Positions 1 through 6,295 of a stretch of DNA of 11,788 nt are shown piece by piece (position 1 is the stretch's first letter; each line of letters opens with the position of its first letter). The notes beneath the pieces were generated by a model. That model worked only from the letters and a program-made list of their open reading frames with translations, was not told the origin of the DNA and did not search any database. Source of the stretch: Coxiellaceae bacterium (GTDB lineage Bacteria; Pseudomonadota; Gammaproteobacteria; Coxiellales; Coxiellaceae); contig JABABH010000204.1 of assembly GCA_014238325.1 (NCBI GenBank), positions 1 through 11,788 of the forward strand, in the 5' to 3' direction. The translations under genes were made by a program, and so were the position numbers.

Positions 1-855
1 AGGAGCAGGAGGAATGTCTTTAGCTATAACAGCTTGATCGGATGGCTCCTGTGATCGTGATGCTTGTGAAGCGGAATGACGCGATGATGGTTTTAAGTTG
101 CTAGAATTAAAGGCGCGTATTTCCTCTATCAGCATCGCATGGTCTGGGTTGCCAGCGGCCTGAATAACAGCGTTTGTTTTTGGCGGCGCAGGAGGAGCAG
201 GAGGAGCAGGAGGAGCAGCAGGAGGAATGTCTTTAGCTACCATTTCCAATGGTTGGCTGTGAGTAGCCGTGGCAGCCTGCTTTTTTAGAATGGGATCTAA
301 AAAAAATGCTAGCTGGGCTCGAATTTTCGTCACTTTATAGGTTTGCTGAGAGACAGGTGTTTTAAAGCGTTCTACTAAAGATGCTATGGGTTGGGGAGAC
401 AAGCTTATAGGTTTTATCATCCCAAAATTTTTGATCAAAGGTGCAATAGGCGTTGTTACTTGAAACGATGGATGAGCCATCACTTCGTACTGTTGTACTA
501 GAGAATTGACTTTGTTAGAAGGGAGAGGCTTTGCTTTGTTATCAGGGCTGGTCGAGAAACTCATCGAGGCATGGTGTTGCGATAGGTCGGTTTGAGGTAG
601 AGATGGTTGTGCTTGAGGCGTGTTGGACTTTGGGGTAATAGGCGTCGTTGTTTTAACCATTAAATCAGCTAGGCCTTCAAAATTTTTAATTAAAAATTGT
701 ACGCGTCCGGCAAAAGGATGGGTGCTCTTCACACTTTGAACGGGTCGTTTAGCGAAGGTTATCGAGACAGTTTGTGGTGATACCGCTTTAGATCGATCCG
801 GTTGGGGTGTAGGACTGTTGTGCTGTAGGGTATTGGAAGATGGATAAGATGCCAT
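1..855 (-). CDS. Proline-rich WH2-motif protein, putative actin-targeting effector (N-terminal 285 codons; runs off left edge)
   Basis: An open frame starts with ATG at 855-853 and stays open to base 1, so the C-terminus is outside the window. AGAGAGG lies just upstream of the start. Residues 1-210 are polar and rich in S, T, P and Q, with no signal peptide or membrane segment. Residues 211-225 are PPAAPPAPPAPPAPP. A WH2-like motif follows at about 239-256: MLIEEIRAF, a short linker, then LK at 254-255, fitting the family pattern LLxxIRxF..LK. At 280-285 the sequence AKDIPPAP begins another proline-rich module, 71 residues after the first. Proline tracts bind profilin or SH3 domains and WH2 motifs bind G-actin; alternating them is the layout of bacterial actin nucleators such as VopL/VopF and Sca2. 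Four copies of [VI]xxL[IV]xx[FY] occur at 52-60, 116-124, 137-145 and 157-165. Actin targeting is inferred from motifs only. A PmrA-like box lies upstream. Confidence 0.85.
   Translation of the reverse strand, partial: MASYPSSNTLQHNSPTPQPDRSKAVSPQTVSITFAKRPVQSVKSTHPFAGRVQFLIKNFEGLADLMVKTTTPITPKSNTPQAQPSLPQTDLSQHHASMSFSTSPDNKAKPLPSNKVNSLVQQYEVMAHPSFQVTTPIAPLIKNFGMIKPISLSPQPIASLVERFKTPVSQQTYKVTKIRAQLAFFLDPILKKQAATATHSQPLEMVAKDIPPAAPPAPPAPPAPPKTNAVIQAAGNPDHAMLIEEIRAFNSSNLKPSSRHSASQASRSQEPSDQAVIAKDIPPAP
4..239 (-). repeat. 23-bp direct repeat flanking a proline-rich/WH2 module, with internal 9-bp tandem repeats
   Basis: Positions 4-26 and 217-239 are identical over 23 bp, 213 bp (71 codons) apart and in frame. 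They encode AKDIPPA at the start of each proline-rich tract. Between 187 and 225 the 9-bp unit GCAGGAGGA (reading PPA on the coding strand) is tandemly repeated. The layout suggests a protein built by duplicating a proline-tract plus WH2 unit, with more copies likely beyond the left edge. Confidence 0.8.
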
Positions 856-1126
856 GAGTGCCTCTCTTGATGGAAAGTGATATCGATAAAGCTAATACAT
901 ACAACCGCATGCATTTAATATTCTATTAAGTATAATAATACCTTATGTTTATTAAATAAACATTAAGAGTCAGGTGCTGTGCTGAAGTATGGTATGAAGT
1001 CTGTCATCGAATAGATTAAAAAATATATTTAATCAAATTGTTATATGGGTTTTTGTGTATCTATGCAGAGAAGAGCGGGTAATTTTATATAAGATAGCAG
1101 AGAGGGGGTCCATCCCCATATGATGC
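856..1126. other. Intergenic region between the two minus-strand effector-like genes
   Basis: This 271-bp AT-rich spacer holds no credible gene. Besides the candidate PmrA promoter, it contains a second 11-bp-phased TTAA pair at 914-933 and an inverted repeat GATTAAA/TTTAATC at 1014-1020 and 1028-1034. A short GGGG/CCCC hairpin near 1105-1117 follows the stop codon of the 1004-residue gene, but it has no T-run after it and is at best a weak terminator. The presence of a promoter here suggests the two genes are transcribed separately. Confidence 0.6.
935..967 (-). promoter_or_regulatory. Candidate PmrA box plus -10 for the WH2-motif gene
   Basis: On the minus strand the sequence reads CTTAATGTT, TA, TTTAATAAA (967-948). 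This fits the Legionella/Coxiella PmrA-box layout cTTAA-N2-TT-N2-cTTAA, two TTAA cores 11 bp apart. TATTAT follows at 940-935, at exactly the same offset from the second half-site as TATCAT in the box upstream of the 1004-residue gene. The box starts 93 nt upstream of the ATG. The same bases also form a perfect 19-bp palindrome (945-963). The motif is AT-rich, so chance matches are possible. Confidence 0.55.
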
Positions 1127-4100
1127 TCAGCCTGCAAGTGTGAAATGAGATGTATGACTTGTAACGGTTGATGCTTTAGCTTTTTCAGCAAATACGCCTA
1201 GACCCAAGGTATTCTCAACTCGACCGAAGTAACTTGCGGTTTCTTCTAATTTATCTTTGAGACGATTTTGACGTTCCGGGTCCTTCACTAAAACAGATGC
1301 TACCTTCAGGACAAGCAACTTCGCTACGATACATAAGGCAGCACACCAGAAGAGAGCAGCAGCGGCGGTATAGTGCACGAGGTGCTTGGGAGCCGTCAGA
1401 ATGAGTAGATCTTTATGTATAGCTTCCACCTTCTTCTGTAAGGCCTGCATCTCTAGCCGCAGTTCACTCTGATATTCCTGTGATATATCTGTCGCTACGC
1501 CAACCTCTGCAACTTGCACGGGATTGAGATCATCTGTCGCTGTGCCAACCTCTGCAATTTCGTGCAGGCTTTTCTTCTTTTCATACACCTGATATTTTAC
1601 TCCGTGTATGATGTCAGTACCGATCTTTTCTTGTATAGACGGTACAGCTGTCTTCTGCTTAAAATCAATGACTAGGCGACTAGGTGCGCTTCTGCTACGA
1701 GGTCGATGACTGAAAGCATGTTTGTTTTTAGAGAGACCTTCGCCATTATTTTGGTTGTTTGGCGATATGCTCTGTTGAAACTCCCGATAATTACGTATGA
1801 TAGCTTCCTCAAGCGTCTCGTTTCTTGCCGATTCAAACCGCTGTATTATGTCTGATACGGATTTGCTAGGACTATGATCAATTGTATCGTGGTTATCGCT
1901 CTGGTTGTCTGTCATACTGCGTTGAAATTTCTGAGTGTTATGTCGTATAGGTTGCTTGGAAATCTCAATTGTATTTCCTATTATGAGAGGAAAATTTTCT
2001 GAAAATATGTTTCTAGAATATGATGTATTTCCCAGCTGATGAAACATGCTTGTCATATCATCGGTTTGATCAGCATAAGGAGATTGTGTTAAAGCTGAGG
2101 GGGTTTTCGTTTTAAATTTTTTCATGAAGGGGTCTACTGTGCTCGGGTCATAAATTATAGTATTCGCAATGCTATTTTGAGTAATACAACTATACTGTAT
2201 AAAAGCTGGATGTTGCTCTGTTGCTGGATGGTAGGTGATGCTATATTGTACATCTGAATCCGGCATAGTATTGCTTTGCGACGTAGTAGCCCTGGCATAG
2301 TCTAGGAGATCTTCCTCTGTGGTTGTCGACTTCTGTAACTCATCGGCAGATTCAGCGTTTTTAGCTGCTGCAACCTGATCCACAAGGTCTTGCACGGTGA
2401 CTTTCACTTCTTGTTTTATCGATGCATCAGATTCGTTTTTAGAGTCACTCCCTGTTGCATCATTTAGGCGATCTTCTTGATCAAGCTGGTGTTTATCAGC
2501 GTTTTCGGCAGCCTGATTCACAAGGTCTTGTATGATTGCTTCTATCTCCCTACCAGAGTTGTCTTCAGAAGCATTCTCGTGATTGCTGTGGTTGTCTATC
2601 AAACTTGGTTTAAATGCCTGATGGTTATCGGGTATAGATTGCTTAGGGATCTCTCTCTCTTCAAAAAAACGTATTAGCTCTGATACGCTTGCGCTACGAG
2701 TTCTATCAATTGCATTGGGTATGCTTTTGCTACGAGTTCTATCAATTCCATTGGGTACGCTTGCGCTACGAGGTCGAGGGCTTGGACCATCTTCGTCCTC
2801 AGAGAGGCTGTCGTTATCATTATCTGGTGAAGGTAGAGTGTCGACTGTTTGATCATCCTGGGATTTATCGCCTTTTGCTACAACCTGATCCACAAGGTCT
2901 TGCACGGTGACTTTCACTTCTTGTGCTGTCGCTGCATCAGATTTGTCTTCAGAAGTATTCTCATTTATATCGTCTTGCATCTCATCTTCGCTTGTATCGG
3001 TGACATCATCGTATTGCATCTCATCTTCGCTTGTACCGGTTACATCATCGTATTGCATCCCATCTTCGCTCTCAGAGCCACTCGCTGTTACATCGTTTAG
3101 GGGAGCTCCTGTGCTGTTAATATGCATTGTACTATCAGGGTGCAGAAGCTTTGTATTCTCTAGTGTAATTTTGTTCATGTTTGTGTCTCGTTCAGAGTCA
3201 AGTGGGTTATTTGATAGTTCATCTAAATTTTTTTGTTCTGAGTCAGTAGCAGGCTCATGGCTATCGTTAATGTTGGTATCAGCTGTGGGTCTTGTTTGTT
3301 GGGTGATGTTAAAAGCTGCCTCAGTGCTTGCATCAAGATACTCATCAATTCCATGACTTTCAGTAGGTCGTATTGAATGCAGGTATTGTGTGAATTTTTC
3401 AAGCATTTTAGTAGCTGTTTCAGCGTCCAGGTTTTCGTCTTCTATCGATATTGTGGCAATTTCATAGGCGTGCTTGTCGATTATCTTTATGGAGGAATGA
3501 AGATCCATATCGGTAGAGTTGTTGGCATTTTCTTCTGAACTTTCTAATGATTTGATATCTTTAGATAGCAGGTCACGAAGTAGTAGTAACTCCTCATGTA
3601 TTGACGCTTTCGAGGGTATTAACTGCTCATTGAGTAACGCTTCCCATTCTAACCTCTCAGGTGCCTCTAGTAGCTCTTCAGGTAGTAGTTCCCCAGATTC
3701 GTTGCTTAGGATTATTGTGTTTTGTGATGTTGCATCACGTTCTGGAGTCAGTGAGTTTTGAAGCATGTCTAGTTGTTCAATAGCAGATTTCATATACTCA
3801 GAAAATTGCTCAGATGTAATGGAGCCTCTTTTCATTTCTGTGGAGAGTGCTGGGAAGTGATCGAGGGAATGGGTGCCATTTTCTATTGCTACGAATTGCT
3901 CTAAGAATTGCTTGCAAACAATGAGTATGCCGTTAATGCATGAGTGATGGTTTGGTTCCTCGAATATTTGTGACATAAGGTCTCTTATTAGCTGTGTTAG
4001 GACTAAGTGTGTGTTGTCTTGCACATCTTGCTCTTCTGTTTGATCTTGATAAGTGGCTGCTGTATCTGTATCTGTGTCTGCATGGTTGCTAGGTATCGTG

Positions 4101-4141
4101 TCTTCTGAAGCGGGTGTTGTATTGGAGGCAGTTGGGTTCAT
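1127..4141 (-). CDS. Large repeat-rich putative effector with 14-3-3-type motifs and C-terminal hydrophobic segment (1004 aa)
   Basis: No enzyme family is recognised. A mainly helical N-terminus (about 45-135) leads into a long acidic, low-complexity middle. Its repeats include three 13-residue acidic units, MQYDDVTxTSEDE-like, from 362; three copies of a QDLV[DN]Q module; and 12-residue units at 458-493 containing RSASVP, RSKSIP and RSASVS. A further RSRSAP lies at 815-820. All four sites fit RxRSxS, and three are exact mode-I 14-3-3 motifs. VSELIRFFE (486-494) and VSDIIQRFE (762-770) match a motif in the neighbouring WH2 protein. Two AEVGxATD units precede a probable coiled coil (889-916) and a hydrophobic stretch (921-952), then a polar tail ending FTLAG. 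There is no N-terminal signal peptide. A candidate PmrA box upstream and the polar tail suggest a Dot/Icm substrate that inserts in a host membrane; this is inference. The ATG at 4141 has only a weak Shine-Dalgarno. Confidence 0.9.
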   Translation of the reverse strand: MNPTASNTTPASEDTIPSNHADTDTDTAATYQDQTEEQDVQDNTHLVLTQLIRDLMSQIFEEPNHHSCINGILIVCKQFLEQFVAIENGTHSLDHFPALSTEMKRGSITSEQFSEYMKSAIEQLDMLQNSLTPERDATSQNTIILSNESGELLPEELLEAPERLEWEALLNEQLIPSKASIHEELLLLRDLLSKDIKSLESSEENANNSTDMDLHSSIKIIDKHAYEIATISIEDENLDAETATKMLEKFTQYLHSIRPTESHGIDEYLDASTEAAFNITQQTRPTADTNINDSHEPATDSEQKNLDELSNNPLDSERDTNMNKITLENTKLLHPDSTMHINSTGAPLNDVTASGSESEDGMQYDDVTGTSEDEMQYDDVTDTSEDEMQDDINENTSEDKSDAATAQEVKVTVQDLVDQVVAKGDKSQDDQTVDTLPSPDNDNDSLSEDEDGPSPRPRSASVPNGIDRTRSKSIPNAIDRTRSASVSELIRFFEEREIPKQSIPDNHQAFKPSLIDNHSNHENASEDNSGREIEAIIQDLVNQAAENADKHQLDQEDRLNDATGSDSKNESDASIKQEVKVTVQDLVDQVAAAKNAESADELQKSTTTEEDLLDYARATTSQSNTMPDSDVQYSITYHPATEQHPAFIQYSCITQNSIANTIIYDPSTVDPFMKKFKTKTPSALTQSPYADQTDDMTSMFHQLGNTSYSRNIFSENFPLIIGNTIEISKQPIRHNTQKFQRSMTDNQSDNHDTIDHSPSKSVSDIIQRFESARNETLEEAIIRNYREFQQSISPNNQNNGEGLSKNKHAFSHRPRSRSAPSRLVIDFKQKTAVPSIQEKIGTDIIHGVKYQVYEKKKSLHEIAEVGTATDDLNPVQVAEVGVATDISQEYQSELRLEMQALQKKVEAIHKDLLILTAPKHLVHYTAAAALFWCAALCIVAKLLVLKVASVLVKDPERQNRLKDKLEETASYFGRVENTLGLGVFAEKAKASTVTSHTSHFTLAG
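2371..2924 (-). repeat. 44-bp perfect direct repeat (2371-2414 and 2881-2924) inside the 1004-aa gene
   Basis: The two 44-bp copies are identical and 510 bp apart, an in-frame distance of 170 codons. They encode QEVKVTVQDLVDQV. A diverged third copy near 2511-2540 encodes IEAIIQDLVNQA. Recombination between the perfect copies would delete 170 residues in frame. Confidence 0.9.
2693..2772 (-). repeat. 36-bp tandem repeat encoding RSxSxP/IDRT units
   Basis: GCTACGAG recurs at 2693, 2729 and 2765, a 36-bp (12-residue) period. The units encode RSASVPNGIDRT and RSKSIPNAIDRT, and the third starts RSASVS. Near-identity at DNA level between the units points to recent tandem duplication of the phospho-motif. 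Confidence 0.9.
2975..3067 (-). repeat. 39-bp tandem repeat encoding acidic MQYDDVT-SEDE units
   Basis: TTGCATC recurs at 2975, 3014 and 3053 with a 39-bp (13-residue) period. The encoded units are MQYDDVTGTSEDE, MQYDDVTDTSEDE and a diverged MQDDINENTSEDK. The repeat is acidic and rich in serine and threonine, and its SEDE stretches resemble casein kinase 2 sites. Confidence 0.9.
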
Positions 4142-4179
4142 AGCATTTACTCTAGGGTATTAATATGTTCTATGGGATC

Positions 4180-4212
4180 ATGATAAAACATCATCATTAA
4201 GTGAATATTAAA
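4180..4212 (-). promoter_or_regulatory. Candidate PmrA box plus -10 for the 1004-aa gene
   Basis: The minus strand reads TTTAATATT, CA, CTTAATGAT (4212-4193), matching 15 of 18 specified positions of the PmrA consensus cTTAATATT-N2-cTTAATATT as I recall it. TATCAT (5 of 6 to the sigma-70 -10) lies at 4185-4180, at the same offset from the second half-site as in the WH2 gene promoter. The box ends 51 nt upstream of the ATG and is on the strand of the gene it would control. Confidence 0.65.
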
Positions 4213-4433
4213 CTGGAAGAGCTCTGATTAGGCTGAATGCGTAGGATGAGCCGATTCTACGATGAATTTTAATTGTATTCCTATGAGCGTGTGATGAGAT
4301 CATATCTTAGCGTTCTTCAGAGGTCTTGGCATGCTAACGATAGGATGCTGCTTGAGGATATGAGGGATTGTTGGGCTATGCCTGCATGCGCCTTCTCTAT
4401 CCTTCTGATATGTCAGTAGAGACAAAACTGCTG

Positions 4434-4460
4434 TTTTCATGGCAGGCTCTCAGGTACAAT
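4434..4460 (+). promoter_or_regulatory. Possible sigma-70 promoter of the glyA operon
   Basis: TACAAT at 4455-4460 is a good -10 (5 of 6). The best -35 in range, TTTTCA at 4434-4439, is poor and the 15-nt spacer is short, so this is only a candidate. The start codon is served by AGGAA at 4490-4494 with a 6-nt spacer. Confidence 0.3.
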
Positions 4461-4500
4461 CGGTATCCTTATTATTTCTCAATCATCATAGGAATCTTTC

Positions 4501-5754
4501 ATGCTGAACCCTGCCCAAATAATAGAAGATTGTGATCCTGAATTATCGAGAGCTGTCGCTAAAGAACAGCAACGCCAAGAAGATCATATTGAATTGATTG
4601 CCTCTGAGAACTATGTGAGCCCTGCCATACTAGCCTTACAGGGTTCTGTGCTGACGAATAAATATGCGGAGGGGTATCCTGGTAATCGCTATTATGGGGG
4701 CTGTGAGTTTGTGGATCAGGTCGAGCAGCTGGCGATGGATAGGGCAAAGCAGTTATTCGGTGCGGCCTATGCTAACGTTCAACCGCATTCAGGATCTCAG
4801 GCGAATGCCGCGGCTTATTTAGCGATGATGAGCCCTGGAGATACTTTTTTGGCGATGGATTTATCGGCGGGTGGCCATTTAACTCACGGTGCATCCGTGA
4901 GCTTTTCAGGTAAATTTTATCGTGCCGTGCATTATGGTCTGAATACTGAAGGCGATATCGATTATGACCAAGTACGTGAGTTAGCTCGCAAATACCGCCC
5001 TAAATTGATCGTGGCAGGATTCTCTGCCTTCTCTGGTCGTGCGGATTGGCAATGCTTCCGTACTATAGCGGATGAAGTGGATGCGTATTTGATGGTAGAC
5101 ATGGCCCATGTGGCGGGTTTAGTGGCGGCAGGTGTCTACCCCTCTCCTATTGAGATCGCGGATGTCACGACCATGACAACGCATAAAACCTTGCGAGGAC
5201 CACGAGGTGGTTTGATTTTAGCCAAGCCTCACGACAAGCTGCATAAGCGATTAAATTCAGCGGTCTTCCCAGGGTTGCAAGGTGGCCCTTTAGTGCATGT
5301 GATGGCAGCAAAGGCGATGGCTTTTAAGGAGGCCATGCAGCCGAACTTTAAGACGTATCAACAGCAAGTTCTGAGTAATGCCAAAATGATGGTATCGGTC
5401 TTTTTGGAACGTGGATATACTATTATTTCAGGTAAAACAGAGAACCATATGTTGTTGATTGATCTGAGCGGTACCTCGATCACAGGCAAAGCAGTTGAAG
5501 TAGCTTTGGACCGTGTTGGTATCACTTTAAATAAAAATACAGTACCTGGAGAGACAAGATCTCCGGCATTAACGAGTGGTATACGTATAGGTACGCCTGC
5601 TATAACCACCCGTGGGTTTAAGGAAGCAGAGGCTAAAACTGTGGCTGATTTAGTGTGTGATGGGCTGGATCATATGGGCGGAGAGGCTTGGACAGAGCGC
5701 GTGCGTGAGCAAGTTGCAGTATTATGCCGTCGTTTCCCGATCTATTCCTATTGA
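4501..5754 (+). CDS. glyA: Serine hydroxymethyltransferase
   Basis: This PLP-dependent cytoplasmic enzyme interconverts serine plus tetrahydrofolate with glycine plus 5,10-methylene-tetrahydrofolate, the main source of one-carbon units. The 417-residue length equals that of E. coli GlyA. The sequence carries HIELIASENYVSP near the N-terminus, KYAEGYPGNRYYGG, the cofactor-contacting VDMAHVAGLVAAGVYP, and the catalytic-lysine motif TTHKTLRGPRGG with the Schiff-base lysine at 229, the same number as in E. coli. The C-terminal RIGTPAITTRGF is also present. No key residue is missing. It is first in a tight operon: nrdR starts 23 nt after its stop. A Shine-Dalgarno AGGAA precedes the ATG. Confidence 0.99.
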   Translation: MLNPAQIIEDCDPELSRAVAKEQQRQEDHIELIASENYVSPAILALQGSVLTNKYAEGYPGNRYYGGCEFVDQVEQLAMDRAKQLFGAAYANVQPHSGSQANAAAYLAMMSPGDTFLAMDLSAGGHLTHGASVSFSGKFYRAVHYGLNTEGDIDYDQVRELARKYRPKLIVAGFSAFSGRADWQCFRTIADEVDAYLMVDMAHVAGLVAAGVYPSPIEIADVTTMTTHKTLRGPRGGLILAKPHDKLHKRLNSAVFPGLQGGPLVHVMAAKAMAFKEAMQPNFKTYQQQVLSNAKMMVSVFLERGYTIISGKTENHMLLIDLSGTSITGKAVEVALDRVGITLNKNTVPGETRSPALTSGIRIGTPAITTRGFKEAEAKTVADLVCDGLDHMGGEAWTERVREQVAVLCRRFPIYSY

Positions 5755-5777
5755 CCATTGCATATTTTGTATAGCTC

Positions 5778-6281
5778 GTGTATTGTCCAATTTGTAAGGC
5801 TGATAGTCAAGAGACCAAAGTCGTTGATTCTCGGCTGGTGCGTGAAGGATCTGAAGTCCGTCGGCGCCGGGAATGCTTATATTGTCAGAAACGATTTACG
5901 ACCCTTGAAAAGATCGAGTTAAACTTACCGCGTATCATTAAGCGGGACGGGCGTCGGCATGTTTTCGAAGAAGATAAGCTGCGCTCTGGGTTTTTAAAAG
6001 CCTTAGAAAAGCGACCCGTGCCTGCGGAGCAAATTGAGTCTGCTATACAGCGAATCGTGCAAAACTTATATATTTACAGTGAACGAGAGGTGCATTCTCG
6101 GGTATTGGGGGAATGGGTGATGCAAGAGCTGCAGGCATTGGATGACGTGGCTTATGTGCGTTTTGCTTCAGTATACTGGGGGTTTGAAGACTTGGAAGCT
6201 TTTCACCATGTGATTCAGCAATTAAAGCTTAAAGCCCCGGAACCCTCAGAGGGGTCTGACGCCTCTAGAGATGATGAATAA
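5778..6281 (+). CDS. nrdR: Transcriptional repressor NrdR (ribonucleotide reductase regulator)
   Basis: NrdR is a nucleotide-sensing repressor of ribonucleotide reductase genes. The N-terminal zinc ribbon has Cys3, Cys6, Cys33 and Cys36, and a basic stretch VRRRREC contacts DNA. An ATP-cone domain follows (about 49-139), with PRIIKRDGRRHVFEEDKLRSG and KALEKRP clearly conserved, then VAYVRFASVYWGFEDLEAF. At 167 residues it is slightly longer than E. coli NrdR because of a two-residue insert in the zinc ribbon and an acidic tail. The start must be the GTG at 5778, since an in-frame TAG lies at 5772-5774 and the protein then begins with the family's MxCPxC. There is no good Shine-Dalgarno, so translation may depend on glyA. 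Confidence 0.98.
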   Translation: MYCPICKADSQETKVVDSRLVREGSEVRRRRECLYCQKRFTTLEKIELNLPRIIKRDGRRHVFEEDKLRSGFLKALEKRPVPAEQIESAIQRIVQNLYIYSEREVHSRVLGEWVMQELQALDDVAYVRFASVYWGFEDLEAFHHVIQQLKLKAPEPSEGSDASRDDE

Positions 6282-6295
6282 AGGTACGGATTCTC

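Larger units (their letters stand above)
4142..4500. other. Divergent intergenic region between the effector-like gene and glyA
   Basis: This 359-bp spacer separates a minus-strand gene from the plus-strand glyA operon and holds no credible gene. Its left part carries the candidate PmrA promoter. The right part would hold the glyA promoter. A small AAAAC-TGCT-GTTTT inverted repeat lies near 4424-4437. Nothing convincing is visible between about 4215 and 4420. Confidence 0.6.

Noticed and set aside
187..225. The 9-bp GCAGGAGGA tandem array as a non-coding microsatellite
   Set aside because: It lies in an open 285-codon frame and encodes a regular PPA tract that fits the protein's modular layout.
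2477..3761. Several plus-strand ORFs of 66-149 codons and a 60-codon minus-strand ORF inside the 1004-aa gene
   Set aside because: They are antisense or frame shadows of a low-complexity repeat gene, with repetitive composition mirroring its repeats and no own ribosome binding sites.
4559..4747. Minus-strand ORF inside glyA, and similar antisense ORFs at 5358-5609, 6521-6736, 7147-7505, 9598-9873 and 10188-10487
   Set aside because: All lie opposite well-supported genes and look like no known protein.
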